Assembly (NCBI RefSeq): GCF_030272615.1
Contig: NC_081414.1
Location: 332,801,427 to 332,865,426 of the forward strand
Reading direction: 5' to 3'
Length of the DNA stretch: 64,000 bases
From: Cryptomeria japonica
Lineage: Eukaryota; Streptophyta; Pinopsida; Cupressales; Cupressaceae
The notes under the pieces are model-generated. The model did no database searches and had not been told where the DNA came from. It saw only the letters and a program-made list of their open reading frames with translations. Shown here piece after piece: positions 37,197 to 48,297 of the stretch (position 1 is its first letter; every line of letters starts with the position of its first letter). The position numbers and the translations under genes are program-made.

Positions 37197-39921
37197 AAAA
37201 TAAATAGGCCTTCCTGTGCATTCACGGGAATTGGCATCTTTGGTGAATGAATTGCTGAGATTAATTTGGAGATTTCTGGTGGTTGGATTTAAACTGGTTT
37301 AAAGGCTTGGACTGGTTTTTCCTGTAGGTCAATTTTCTATTTGTTTGCTTGTGTGGTACTTTTTGGATTAATTTTTGTACCAGAGGCTTTATTTGAGGGC
37401 TGTTATTAGTTTTGATGTATTTGGATGGTCTTATGTATATTTGCTCCTCTGCACCATTGTGGACATTATAGACTCTCTTCCATGTGAATAGGCCATGGAT
37501 GATTGAGGTGAATATATATGCTATTTTGGACCAGCAAGTGAGTAGGCCTTGTTGTGATGTTATCTTCTATTTGATGGCAGCATTTGATGGCTTGATATGC
37601 CTTTGTTGATTGCTAGCCAAGAGGCTCATTTTGTTATATTGATGTTGTTGTAGCCTTGCATATGTTGTGAGAGTATGTGTGGAAGTTATTGGCTGCATTG
37701 AGTATTATTTTCATGTATTTATGTTGGTAGAGCTTCTTGTGATGTGTTGTTGGGCCATGTTAGGAGGAGTGGGCTTCCTTGTGTTGATCGGGGTCATGAG
37801 AGATAGGCTGGCATGAGGTTCCTTGTAAGGATGCATGAAATCTAGACCACCAGGGCACATTGGAGTTTTCCATGATTTGTAAGCAAGTGATAACATTGAT
37901 AATGAATTAATTGGGATGGGAAAATTATAACTCACTTAAACAAGATAATGAATAGTTTTGAGCCTCATGACTTATGTCCTAGGGAGGATGTTTTAGGATA
38001 ATCATGAGAAGGCCGTGAAGAAGGTAAGCTAATCTCCCTTGGTCTCTCATAGGTTGAGATGGCTCCACATGTCCATCAGGCTAGTGCCTTGTGTTATTAT
38101 GTTATGAGGATGGCATGTGATGACACTCCACTCCTACATGTGTTCCCCCTTTATGATTTATGATTATGCTTATTGGATGCATTTATGTTCTGATGAGTTT
38201 TACGCCTCTGGGAGTTTATTCTTATGGCTTTGTGTGAGTTCTTGCTTGAGAGTCCTTGTTGGTTAGTCTCTTTGGTTTTGAGTGTCAGCCTAGATGTAGA
38301 GTGTGTGTTGGGACCTTGTGTCATCTCCTAGCATAGGGGGTGGTTCCTTTGGTTCCACATGGTCAGGTGTTTGGTGCTTTTAAACCATTGGGATGTTCCT
38401 ATCTTTGGATTCTTCTTGCGTGGATGAGGATGCTTCTGTAGATAGTTGATGGATAATAATTGCAGCAAGAATGTAAATGATGGTGTGATTTATGTAATGA
38501 AATTCTTATGTAATAGTTGTAAAAGAAATCATGCTTATGAGAAATGATTATGTTGTTCTAGTTATAGTGATAGCTTTTGGTTATGGTATGTGATTGTAAT
38601 GATGAACCCTAAGTTGTAATGTAGCATATTTATATTAATGAAATGGATGCATGAGATGTGGATAAGTATTGTTGTTTGAAACTAAATGATGTATTTTGTA
38701 TTCTTGATGAACCATGTTAAAAGTAAATCTGGTAAATGTTATGATAGTGCTATTAGATTTGAAATGATGTCTTTAACTAATGATTTAAGTAGAAGAAATG
38801 TTATGTATTGATAGGATGTATGAGTTTGAGTAATATTGGAAGATATCTTAGGACATGTTTATGTTTGGTGATTAAAGAATTGGAAATTATATTATCATAC
38901 TTTGTAGAGAGTGATCTAATGATTGAATCAAAATCCTATAATGCTTGGGATGTAATTGAATGTTCCTTATGAAATATTGTATGGATGTCCTTAGTGAGTG
39001 AATTGTTAATCTTATTAATGGAAATTACTAGTAAGTGTATGGGAAGATGATTAAATGAGTTCTTGTCTTTTAGGAAAGGATTAGAATGTATCATGTGTTA
39101 TAGTTTAAGAATTATATCTCCATTTGGTGGATTCTATTAGTTGTTATGGAATTAGGATATTGTACCTTAGTTTGTGTTGAGATGAATTCCTGTAGTTACT
39201 TGATTTGTAATGAGATGATTGTTGGTTAGTTGATATAGTGTAAGAGATTTTATGATTATTAAACGAGCTATGGGTTAAATTTTTAAGGAGACTTTGTGAG
39301 TATTGCATTATGTGCTTTTGGAATCATGGTGAAGTAATAAGTATGCTAGGAGCATAGAATTATAAATGATTATGTAGAAGTTAATTATAAACTGAAATCA
39401 TGTTAATGCAATGTAAGGGATTAATCTTGGTATGTGTATGGTGATGTTTATAGTCAGAGGTTGGTTAATGATAATAGGAACATTTGGACTTGGTGTATAA
39501 AATGAATCTAAGTGAAAAATGAAATAGTGGTGCATTGAAAGATAGAATCTCATATTAAATGAAAGATTAAGAAGGTTGCATATCATGAGTGTTAGGTATT
39601 GCTATGTTGCACCTATGTGTGTATAATGATTAAGATTATGAGGTACTAAACTGGAAGAAAGTAAATGCTTATTTCTTATGTAGGTAGATTAAGTAATGTT
39701 GTTGAGATACCCTAGGGAGGCAGTAGTAATGATTTATTGTATTCCACTTGCGTAATTGTTTGAATAGCTTGAGTGAATTACTCTATGTTCATAACACTTA
39801 AATGTTGTTGTGTGCTTGCTGCATTTCTTAAGTGATTTTATGTGTTGTATTGTTTTAAAAAAAATTTTAAATTAGCGTGTTTTTAGCTATATTTCTCTAG
39901 GGTATTTTGGCGGGCATTACA

Positions 39922-40491
39922 CATGGTGTTGTTAAACCCGAATATAAAATTGTGGAAAATCTAGGTTTTGTGGAGATACTGAATATCCCTCAATTTCTAG
40001 AAGAAGTGGTAAGGATTGTATTGAATAGAGCACATGGAGAGTTCTTATGGTTGGACTATATTTGCAAAATAACCCGACAAGCAATTAGGCCAGTTACTGG
40101 TTTACCCTCAACTAACAGTAGACCTGATAATACCAAGAAGATTCCCAACAACAAAGTGATAAGTCTAACCAGAGCAACATCTAACAATAGATCACTTAGA
40201 GTAAATGATATTAAGGACAACAATGTGATATTTTTAAGTATGGTTCTAGGTTACAAGGCCACACATGCTAACAAACTCAACTCTGTTTCTAGTCTCTGTA
40301 TACATAGTGCTTATGAGATGGTTAACAACAATTCTATGATAGATGTGTGTGAATGGCTAAAATATGAGCTTATTGACAATTTGAAAAAGATTAAGGGAGA
40401 CAAGAAAGGCACATTCCACTTTGGAAACCTTTTGGTATGCTTGATGTTGTACTTTGCTAAAGAGATCCATTTTTTTGAGTGTAAGGAGTAG
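39922..40491 (+). pseudogene. ORF2 of element A, continuation after the nested LTR
   Basis: Removing the solo LTR and one copy of CATGG rejoins this frame in phase with 34883-35133. The segment is 190 codons without a stop. It contains VKPEYKIVENLGFVEIL, EFLWLDYICKITRQAIRPVT and GTFHFGNLLVCLMLYFA. Element B has matching pieces at 55830-55900 (MYLEWMHDITVEAIHVITGF) and 56065-56110 (LRFKFGKLLVGLFFYF). The B copy lacks about 70 residues between them. The frame ends where an antisense copia integrase begins. Confidence 0.75.
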
Positions 40492-40495
40492 TCTT

Positions 40496-41560
40496 CTACT
40501 GAATAGTACATGCATGCTTACAGAACTCATCAATTTCCCTTGAAGAATATTCACCCCCATTGTTAGTCCTCAACACTTTTATCTTATTATCTGATTTCTT
40601 TTCAGCTAAGGCCTTTAATTCCTTAAACTTAGTGAAAACTTCATATTTAGAATGTATAAAATAAATCCAAGTGTATCTAAAGAAATCATCAATGAAGGAA
40701 ACATAATACTGAGATTTACCCAAAGAAACAACATCCACTAGACCACACACATCAGAATCAATAATCTCTAATAATCTCTTTTCCTTATAAATTCCTTTAG
40801 GAAACGATGATCTATTATGTTTACCAAACACACAATTATAATGTAAATAATTTTTTCCAATAGAATAATAAAAAATACCATCAACCAACTTTTTATTTAG
40901 AACATGGTCCTAAGACATTTTTCACCAATGTGCCCCAATCTCTAGTGCCACATCATACATGTATTTTCATTGCTAGTTACATTGTCAGTTACAAAAAGTA
41001 GTAGAATTAAGCCTAAACAAATTCCCTATTCAAGATCCTTTAGCTATCACTAACTCTCTCTCACCAACTTGCAACCAGACTTGTCAAATGTTACATGCAC
41101 TCCAAAATCATTCAACTTGGATATAGAAAGAATATTTCTTGCAAATCCTAGAATATGAAAACATTATCAATGGTTTATACTCTTCCATCTTTTAATCACA
41201 ATTTTACCTTTCCTTTACCAACAACCTTCTTCATATTGTTGTCACCAAGAAAAAAATCTCCTCCATCATATGCTTTGTAAGAGGAAAACCTCACCCTGTG
41301 AGGAGTCATGTGGTAGGAGGTACCTAAATCATATAAGCCAAGCATCATCACTAATAGTGTTAGTGAAAATAAACAAATCATTAGAATCATCATCAGAGAA
41401 ATTTTCCATTTAGGAATCAACATTCTTTTTCTTCACTCTACATTCCTTCTTCACACACCCTCTTTTCCCACAATTACATCACTTTACTTTTCTCTTTTCT
41501 AGGGGTCTTCGGTCATGCTTTAGACTTCTCCTTATTTTTATCCACTTTAGGTCCTTTATT
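40496..41560 (-). pseudogene. copia fragment: knuckle, protease and integrase part
   Basis: In minus-strand order: a degenerate knuckle CNCGKRGCVKKEC near 41465-41510 with His changed to Cys; a protease region at 41196-41423 where the active-site part reads YDLGTSYHMTPHR; then integrase at 40496-40888 (SDVCGLVDVVSLGKSQYYVS, FIDDFFRYTWIYFI, VLRTNNGGEYSS). The second catalytic Asp of integrase is Asn (TNNGG). It is a separate copia lineage from the elements to its right. Confidence 0.78.
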
Positions 41561-41654
41561 TTTGGACCTTCCTCACACATGAAAGACATCTTGAGATCCA
41601 ATATTCATGTACTTTATTCTCACCTCTTCTAAAAGAAGTATGGCAAAAATCACC

Positions 41655-41880
41655 TTAACTGGTGCTATATATTGAGAACTAACATTCTCCATGGTTTTTC
41701 CCTTCTTGGGTTTTCTGCATCATATTTGGTGTTCATTGTGTGATCTGTTTTGTGTATGTGTTTTCATGTGATATCCACTTTAATTAATTTTGTTGGTTAT
41801 TATGGATGTGTGAAAGAATTGAAGAATTTTTTTAATTGTCAACTAATTCAACCCCCTCTCAATTGCCTAGATATTTAACA
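41655..41880 (+). repeat. 3' end of a copia LTR
   Basis: CATGGTTTTTCCCTTCTTGG at 41690 and CAACCCCCTCTCAATTGCC near 41850 end in TTTAACA, followed by a primer site. It is homologous to the reverse complement of 7240-7400. The left part of the LTR is missing or unrecognised. Confidence 0.7.
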
Positions 41881-41881
41881 A

Positions 41882-41894
41882 TTGGTATTGGAGC
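41882..41894 (+). other. primer binding site of copia element
   Basis: TTGGTATTGGAGC, an initiator-Met-type site with two changes from TTGGTATCAGAGC. Confidence 0.8.
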
Positions 41895-41943
41895 TTTGGT
41901 TCCTTGGAAAAGAGATTAACCTCTTGAGGTAAATCCTGATCCA

Positions 41944-42730
41944 ATGACACATAAACTAATCATTCCTATCTTTGAAGGATCTGACTATAGCTTATAGAAA
42001 GTGAAGATGAGAGGTTACATGATCTCCTTCGGCTACAACACTTTGAAAGCAGTGGAAACTAAATATGTACAACCGACAAATGGTCTTACAACTCTAGATG
42101 ATATTCAAACCTATGAAGAAAATGAAAAGGCAAGGTATGCTATCTTTAGTGCTTTATCAAAGACTAAATTAACAAATGTTATTTCATTGAATACTGCTCA
42201 TGATGTTTGGGAAAAATTGACAGATCTCTATGAAGGAAATGATAGAGTTAAGTTATCAAAGAAGCTAACAGCTAAGCACACACATGAGAACTTCAAAATG
42301 GAAGAAGGAGAAGATATAACAAGCTATTTTTAGAAGGTTGACAGTGTAGTAAAAGAAATCAGAGAACTTGGTGGCACCTTGACAGATGAAGACATAATTG
42401 AGAAGATTTTGATGTCTCTATCGAAAAGCTACAGTGACAAGATCTCTATTATTGAAGAAACTTATGATCCCAAGAATTTTACAAGGGAAAAAATATATGA
42501 CACTTTGTATGAATTTGTGATAAGGCAGTTTAGAGAAGACAAAGCTATATCTGAGACTACCTTTAAAGTCTCTAAGGAAGATTGGAAGATGAAAGCTTGG
42601 ATGAGATGGAAGTGAACTTTGTAAGGAGGTTGAAGAAAGGTACTGACAAATATAAAGGTATGTTACCTCTTAAATGCTTTAGATGTGGAAAGATTGGTCA
42701 TATAGCTACTAGATGTCCAAAAAAATGATC
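41944..42730 (+). pseudogene. copia gag with CCHC knuckle
   Basis: ATG 41944 opens a typical copia gag: FEGSDYSL-stop-KVKMRGYM, where Trp is replaced by a stop, then SLNTAHDVWEKLTDLYEG, and after a stop at about 42332 MTDEDIIEKILMSLSKSYSD. The knuckle CFRCGKIGHIATRCP is at 42679-42720. Gag would form the particle. Two or three stops and a frameshift around 42610-42725 disrupt it. Confidence 0.85.
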
Positions 42731-42899
42731 AAGGAAAAAATAAAGGGAATTTTAATAAGAAAGCCTATTATGGTAGAGATGATGCTAGTATTTTAGATGA
42801 TGAATCAGGCTACGAAGATGGTGACTACGTATTTTTTGTAGAAAAGGATGTACCTAATATTGATGTTTCTAAGACTGTTGCTACTGCCTTACATGCTAG

Positions 42900-43440
42900 G
42901 AGAGATAGAAATGAATGGTTTATTAATAATGGTTGCTCAAATCATATGATTGGTGACAAGAGTAAGTTCATAAAACTTGAGATATATGATGGAGGATTTG
43001 GTAGGTTTCGAGATGATCAGACAACACAAATTGTGGGAATTGATTCTATTACTTTTGATGGAAAACATAATACTGACAATGTTTACTATGTGAAGGGTTT
43101 GCATCATACTCTCTTGAGTGTTGGGAAAATGTGCAAAACTGGCTACAATGTTGTTTTTCAAGACTGGTGGAAATATGTATTAGCTAGAAGGAGCTACAAG
43201 ACACTACTTGTTATCTGACATCAATGATAGTTGGCTCTTGTATTGGAGGATGTATCATATCAACTTTGATAATTTTGTTAATATAAGTTCATCAAGTGCA
43301 GTGAGAGATTTGTGGAGGCTGAGAAAACCAGAGAACAATATTTGCAAAGAATGTCAAGTTAGAAAGCAAATGAAATGAACATTTAAAGGAAAGGAACAAT
43401 CGTCCACTAGATTGTTGGACTTGGTACACATAGACTTATG
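42900..43440 (+). pseudogene. copia protease with start of integrase, catalytic Asp lost
   Basis: The protease region reads EWFINNGCSNHMIGDKSKFI; the expected catalytic Asp is Asn, and the following Ser is Asn. NVYYVKGLHHTLLSVGKM follows. Only the zinc-binding end of integrase is left (NICKECQVRKQMK near 43340). It runs to LLDLVHIDL at about 43415-43437 and then switches directly to the RT N-terminus. Confidence 0.8.
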
Positions 43441-44200
43441 ACAAAATTGGATAAAGGCAATGAGAGAAGAGTTGGATTAGATTGAGAAAAATCAGACATG
43501 GGAACTATCTCATAGACTGACATACAAGAATGTAATTGGCACAAAATGGGTATTCCAAAACAAGCTAGATGAGGATGAAAAATTTGTGAGAAATAAAGCA
43601 AGGTTATTTTAAAAAGGTTACACATGGGTTGAAGGCATTGACTTTGAGGAGACATACGCCCCTATTGTCCAGATGGAGGCAATCATGATATTTTTGGCTT
43701 TTGCAGCCTTTAAGGATTTCAAGGTTTATCAAATGGATGTCAAGTCAACATTTTTAAATGGAGAGGTGAAAGAAGAAGTCTACATTGAACAACCAGAAGG
43801 ATTTAAGTTGAGTGATGATTTGAATATTGTTTGTAGATTGAAAAAAGCTCTATATGGATTGAAACAAGCTCCTAGAGCTTGGTATGGAAGGCTAGAGAAG
43901 TATTTGATTGATACAGATTTTCAAAAGGGATCTACTGATAGTAATCTTTATTTCAAAATGGAGACACAAAATATTAATTGTTGTAGTTTATGTTGATGAC
44001 ATAATATTTGGAGTTAATGAAGGCACGTGTAGAAAGTTTGTAAATGAAATGTAGAAGGAATTTCAAATGTCCATGATTGGTGAGTTAAATTTTTTTCTTG
44101 GTTTGCAAGTAAATCAAAATATCAAAGGAATTTTCATTTCTCATTCTAAATAATTAAGGAATTGTTGAAGAAATTTGGGTTGGAGAATTCCAAACTGGTG
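43441..44200 (+). pseudogene. copia reverse transcriptase, truncated
   Basis: It begins WIKAMREELD-stop-IEKNQTWEL and continues through [45 protein letters not shown] and [20 protein letters not shown]. The catalytic box [10 protein letters not shown] lies at about 43984-44012, after a frameshift at about 43965-43985. The sequence stops matching at LLKKFGLENSKLV near 44200. RNase H and the 3' LTR are missing. Confidence 0.88.
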
Positions 44201-44898
44201 TGTTGATGCAGAGGCTCGGGTTCATGACTCAACAACTTGGAAACATTTCAATGCCCTTCACCAAACTCAACAGAAGGCTTGAATCACAGATCTTCAGGCA
44301 TCCCAACATCTCAAATACATAAGGACTCATCAAGAATCAAGTCCTAAACAACAATGATATCATACTTTACAAACTCAAAAATCCCCTTCATAATGACTCA
44401 TTGTCTTATGGCTACAAATGACAATTATGTTTTTTTACTGTTCACTAGACCCCAGTAACTTCAAAGACTTCCTGTAGCAATTAAATTTTACATCATTGCA
44501 CCCTTGATAACCTTCAAGAATCAAAGAACTATCAACCATAATATTATATACATTATCAAATACTAACACAATATTTCAACACCTTAGCAACTCTTACAAA
44601 CATTTCTTGCACACACTTCATGTTTTGGCAGCGATAGGAGCTTATACAAAAAAATGACAATTTTTGGGAATGGGCCTGTTTGACCCCTCAAAAGGCCTTA
44701 CTAATTTTTATGATAAAAACAAATTTTTATTATAACATCATTAGCCTTCCTCTCATCCAAGCTTCAGATCTATACTTGACCATACATAATTGTACTAACA
44801 CATTTTCTAACTGCAAATTCTAGAAACTATTTTTTGAATAGACTGCTTTCACAAAAATGATCATAACCTACTCATTTATCCATGAAAATTGATGAAAA
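44201..44898. other. no recognisable gene
   Basis: AT-rich sequence between a truncated copia RT and a fold-back hairpin. It could be decayed LTR of the minus-strand copia element to the right, but no end motif was found. Confidence 0.4.
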
Positions 44899-45227
44899 TT
44901 AAAGAAAATTAAAGTTAGTTCATTTTTCCAACAAATACAAGTAGTTTCATACCAATACCCAGTCATATATATCCATACAACTTTCTACAATGTTAGTGTT
45001 CCTGCCTTTATCACTCTGGTTTTCACTATGAACTGTAACACACAATCTTTAATAACTTTCACAAAATTTCTCATATTAAAGACTGTGTTACAGTTCATAG
45101 TGAAAACTAGACCGGTATAGGCAGGAACACTAACATTGTAGAAAGTTGTATGGACATATATGACTGGGTATTGGTATGAAACCACTTGTATTTGTAGGAA
45201 ACATGAACTAACTTTAATTTTCTTTAA
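44899..45227. repeat. 329-bp fold-back hairpin (inverted repeat arms of about 154 bp)
   Basis: The left arm 44899-45053 and right arm 45075-45227 are reverse complements with roughly a dozen mismatches and small indels. They share AGAAAGTTGTATGG in one sense and CCATACAACTTTCT in the other, and GTTCCTGCCT against AGGCAGGAAC. The loop is 45054-45074 (21 bases). No coding content is convincing. It lies in or next to the 3' LTR of the minus-strand copia element and could be a fold-back MITE or a local inverted duplication. Confidence 0.88.
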
Positions 45228-45701
45228 GTTTGTCCTATCCACACATTACATTAAAATCAGTCCATACCCTAGATACACCGGGACCAAGTATAGGTCCACA
45301 CACTTCAACAATGACCTCCAAATGCCAAGTCTCGAACATGATTACCAATAGAATCTTGAAACTCCATCAGAAGTTTCACCAACACCGCTTAAGCAATTCA
45401 TCAAAGATCTCCATCAAAAGATCTATCAGTGAAACCCTTGTTGAAGCCAGAAACCAATCTTCTCAGTAAGCAGGATAGCATCCAATCACCAGACCAAAAC
45501 CAATTGACTAAATATGAGTATAAGTATCATGAATAAGCCAATTCGATCAACAAACTATACCGGAGCTTGCCGGAACATACCTGATCCAAGTTAATAAGAA
45601 ACCACTTAACCTACCAGGACAAGAAGGGTGTCTGTAAAGCATCCAAACAACTAGTCTTGACATCAGTGCAACACATAATCAATTCCACCAAATGGCCAAC
45701 A
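45228..45701 (-). repeat. start of 3' LTR of minus-strand copia element
   Basis: The minus strand starts TGTTGGCCATTTGGTGG at 45701, directly after a polypurine tract. The sequence is AT-rich and non-coding. The far end was not identified; the fold-back hairpin sits at its left. Confidence 0.6.
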
Positions 45702-45719
45702 ATATCCCCCTTTGGCATT
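45702..45719 (-). other. polypurine tract of minus-strand copia element
   Basis: The minus strand reads AATGCCAAAGGGGGATAT, preceded by GTTGCCATC, the same context as at 12140-12172 and 58893-58920. Confidence 0.82.
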
Positions 45720-46047
45720 GATGGCAACACTAGATGTGAAAAACATCTAAGTACGAAGAAATGCCAAACAAGTCTCCCCCTATGGAAGACAACCCACAAT
45801 CACTCGCATATAGCTTTGAATATCTCTCTCCCTATGACATTTTATTTTTCTTTCTTTATCTTTTTCACATCAATATCTCTCCCCCTTTGACATCAATGCC
45901 AAAAATATGACAGAAATGTCAAAGAAAAAACATAAGCCTTTGAATCTCAAAGTTGACTACTCCCCCTAAGCAGTAGCATCCCACATCAGTGTCAGAATGA
46001 ATAGTATCTAAGATATTGCATGTTGGACTAATGCCAAACCACATCAA

Positions 46048-46530
46048 TCAAGTCTCTAACGGAGGGGTAGAAACTCCCAATTTGTCTCTCATGTACTCAA
46101 ATGATTCCTTGGATAAAGGTTTAGTGAAAATAACTACAATCTTCTCTTTAATGTTCACATAAACCAATCTAACTTCATTTGCTTCCACCTTCTCCTTCAA
46201 AAAGTTATACTTGATAGATATGTGCTTTGTCTTAGAATGAAATACCGGATTCTTTGATATATCAATAGAAGCAGAGTTATCACAGTGAATAACTACCAAT
46301 GCATCACAATCCACCTTTTATCCTTCAACATTTAGATCATCCATAAAACTTGTATATAGTTAGTAGCAACAACAAGATGTTGAGCTTTAGTCGTAGATAG
46401 AGAATTACATGAATGTTTCTTGTTGATCCATGGAACCAGCTTATTTCCAAGAAATAAAGCTCCATCGGAAGTACTTTTTCGGTCATCAACATCTCGAGCC
46501 CAATCAGCATCGGTTTCCCCTTTGATATGT
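46048..46530 (-). pseudogene. copia RNase H
   Basis: Two minus frames. The first (to 46332) holds TDADWARDVDDRKSTSDGA, then LVPWINKKHSCNSLSTTKAQ, and the second (46048-46314) HCDNSASIDISKNPVFHSKT and IFTKPLSKESFEYMRDKLGV. It is the normal C-terminal end of copia Pol. A stop lies at about 46320. Confidence 0.88.
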
Positions 46531-47200
46531 ACTCTATTGAATGTATAAACCGCTATACTCACTGCTTCTCTCGAGTAGATATGAGGTAGATTAGCTTACA
46601 TCATCATTTTTCTAGTAGAATCCAAGATAGTTTTGTTCTTCCTTTCCACAACTCCATTCTATTGAGGTGTTCAGGGAGCAGAAAATTGTCTTCTTATACC
46701 ATGCTTGTCACAAAAGTTATTAAACTCATCAGCTGTGAATTCTCCACCATGATTTGATCTCAAACATTTAATCTTTAATCTTGTCTTAGTTTCCACTTTA
46801 GCCTTAAAGATTTTAAAATTTTCAAATGCTTCAGATTTTTCTCTCAAAAAAGTAACCCACATCATTCTAGAATAATCATCAATGATTAGCATGAAATATC
46901 TATCACCATGAAATTTTTTAATTCTAGCAGGGCCACACAAATCAATGTGAATAAGATCAAGAACATCATTTGATTGATCTTGTATACTCCTAAAAGAGGT
47001 TTAACCTATTTACACATTTGACATTCTTTATATATCGGATTATAGGGCTTCATAATCTTAGGTAAATCCCTATCTGCCTTAGTTGAACTGATCTTCACAA
47101 TGCAATCAAAATTCACATGACAAAACCTTCTATGCCATAGCCAACTCTCATCAATCTGTGTAATCAAACATGTCTTCTCACCGAAGTTCCAATGAAATAT
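46530..47200 (-). pseudogene. copia integrase, lacking its C-terminal part
   Basis: The HHCC zinc end is at about 46980-47180 (WLWHRRFCHVNFDCIVK and IYKECQMCK). The core at 46671-46940 contains YFMLIIDDYSRMMWVTFL and LRSNHGGEFTADEF, with the second catalytic Asp replaced by Asn. The end reads NGVVERKN in another frame and then ANLPHIYSREAVSIAVYTFN, at which point it fuses to RNase H. Confidence 0.85.
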
Positions 47201-47419
47201 ATTACCCTTTGTCTATGTACCGGTTGCAATTTCCAAGCCAGATCTGTTAGTGATTTTGCATTTTCCATCCTTGAACTATAATTGAAATCCCTTATCTACC
47301 AATTGTCCTACACTCAAAATATTATGCTTCAAACCTTTAACATAATAAACATTGTCAGTATTGTTCTTACCATCCAATGATATAATTCAATTTCCTTTGA
47401 TCATACATTCCTTGTTATC

Positions 47420-47560
47420 TCCAAATCTAACTAGACCACCATCAAATTCTTGCAAAGACATAAACTTTCCTTTATCTCCAGTCATATGATGTGAACAACC
47501 ACTATAAATTACCCATTCATCCTTGTCCTCAATTTTAGCAGCAAGTGCCTTCTCTTCAAG
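47420..47560 (-). pseudogene. copia protease, active site lost
   Basis: The minus strand reads DEWVIYSGCSHHMTGDKGKF near 47475-47530. The catalytic Asp of D-S-G is Tyr here. It is followed by the usual NVYYVKGLKHNILSVGQL at about 47320-47375. Confidence 0.8.
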
Positions 47561-47819
47561 TAAATTTTATTTTAATTCCGGATCATATTCCTTGATAGCT
47601 AGGAACACCCATTCCTTCCCATTTTTGGATCCACTAGCAGAGTCTTCTGTAGGTTCATCATCTGAATCTATAATACCTTCCTCATCCACTATGTAGCATG
47701 ATTTGTCTCTATTTTTCTTGTACTTATACTTGTTCTGATATCCAGGGTTAGGCTTAAATGATAATTTAACTCTTTCTTCAAATCTTGAATTTCTTTCAGG
47801 ACATCTAGATGCAAAATGA

Positions 47820-48284
47820 CCAATCTTATTACATGCAAAACATTTAAAATGTGATTTTTCTTCATACTTACTTCCTACTGGTCCTTTAGGTACTCTTCTA
47901 GCAAATAGTGCTTCAAGTTGCTCAAACTCATTCTCTCTTCATATCTTCTAACTCCTTTTCATATAAAGCTTTGCAGTCTTGCTTATCGGTTACAGATGTA
48001 GATGCATGAAAAGAAGGTTCAGTCTTCACAGCTCTAGAAGGTTCAAATTCCTCAAGCTCGAAAGCAGATAGTTTCCCAACCAAAATATCTTTGTTGACAG
48101 ATGTATTAGCCATTGTTCTCAATTCATTAATAGCAGTATCCTTCAGTTTGTAAGCCGGTGGTAGGGCTCTTAGGACTTTAGAAACAATTTCATCTTTGCT
48201 TAGAGTTCCACCACAACATTGAATTCCCATAACAATCTCATTTACACTTTCCATGAATGCAATAATCCTTTCATCTTCTTCCAT
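47820..48284 (-). pseudogene. copia gag C-terminal half with CCHC knuckle
   Basis: Frame 47928-48284 reads as copia gag (MEEDERIIAFMESVNEIVMG, VLRALPPAYKLKDTAINELR). After a frame break the knuckle CFACNKIGHFASRCP is at about 47815-47860. The N-terminal half is missing because a CACTA-like end begins at 48298. Confidence 0.82.
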
Positions 48285-48297
48285 ATTCAGTTTTTCA

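Larger units (their letters stand above)
35134..39921 (+). repeat. solo LTR of the Tekay/Del-like family, nested in ORF2 of element A
   Basis: It starts TGTAGGGTCCACCC and ends TTGGCGGGCATTACA, 4,788 bp. The ends match the chromovirus LTRs at 19622-32209, and long internal stretches are clearly homologous (for example 37780-38400). It is flanked by perfect direct repeats CATGG at 35129-35133 and 39922-39926. No internal element sequence remains, so recombination between two LTRs removed it. It is 700-1,000 bp longer than the other two LTRs and carries different internal blocks. Confidence 0.93.
32602..40491 (+). mobile_element. element A: pol-less copia-type LTR element with nested solo LTR, 3' truncated
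   Basis: A 797-bp LTR (32602-33398), a primer site, ORF1 (coiled coil plus four CCHC knuckles) and ORF2 (unknown) are on the plus strand. ORF2 is split by a 4,788-bp chromovirus solo LTR. After 40491 the sequence changes to an antisense copia integrase, so the 3' part and 3' LTR are missing. No protease, integrase or RT lies between the primer site and the truncation. The plan matches element B at 52604-60087, so the absence of pol is a family trait and not a local accident. Confidence 0.8.
45702..48297 (-). mobile_element. copia element with reverse transcriptase deleted in frame
   Basis: On the minus strand: gag (from 48284, interrupted upstream by a CACTA-like insertion at 48298), knuckle, protease, integrase core, RNase H, 3' untranslated region, polypurine tract and 3' LTR start. 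Between integrase and RNase H the whole reverse transcriptase is absent. The elements of this class normally run about 1.5-2 kb there. The 3' untranslated region (45720-46030) repeats GGGGGAG-type motifs. Confidence 0.82.

Noticed and set aside
40311-40560. Minus-strand ORFs of 66-67 codons
   Set aside because: They overlap the well-supported ORF2 of element A and the junction with the copia integrase; no motif of their own.
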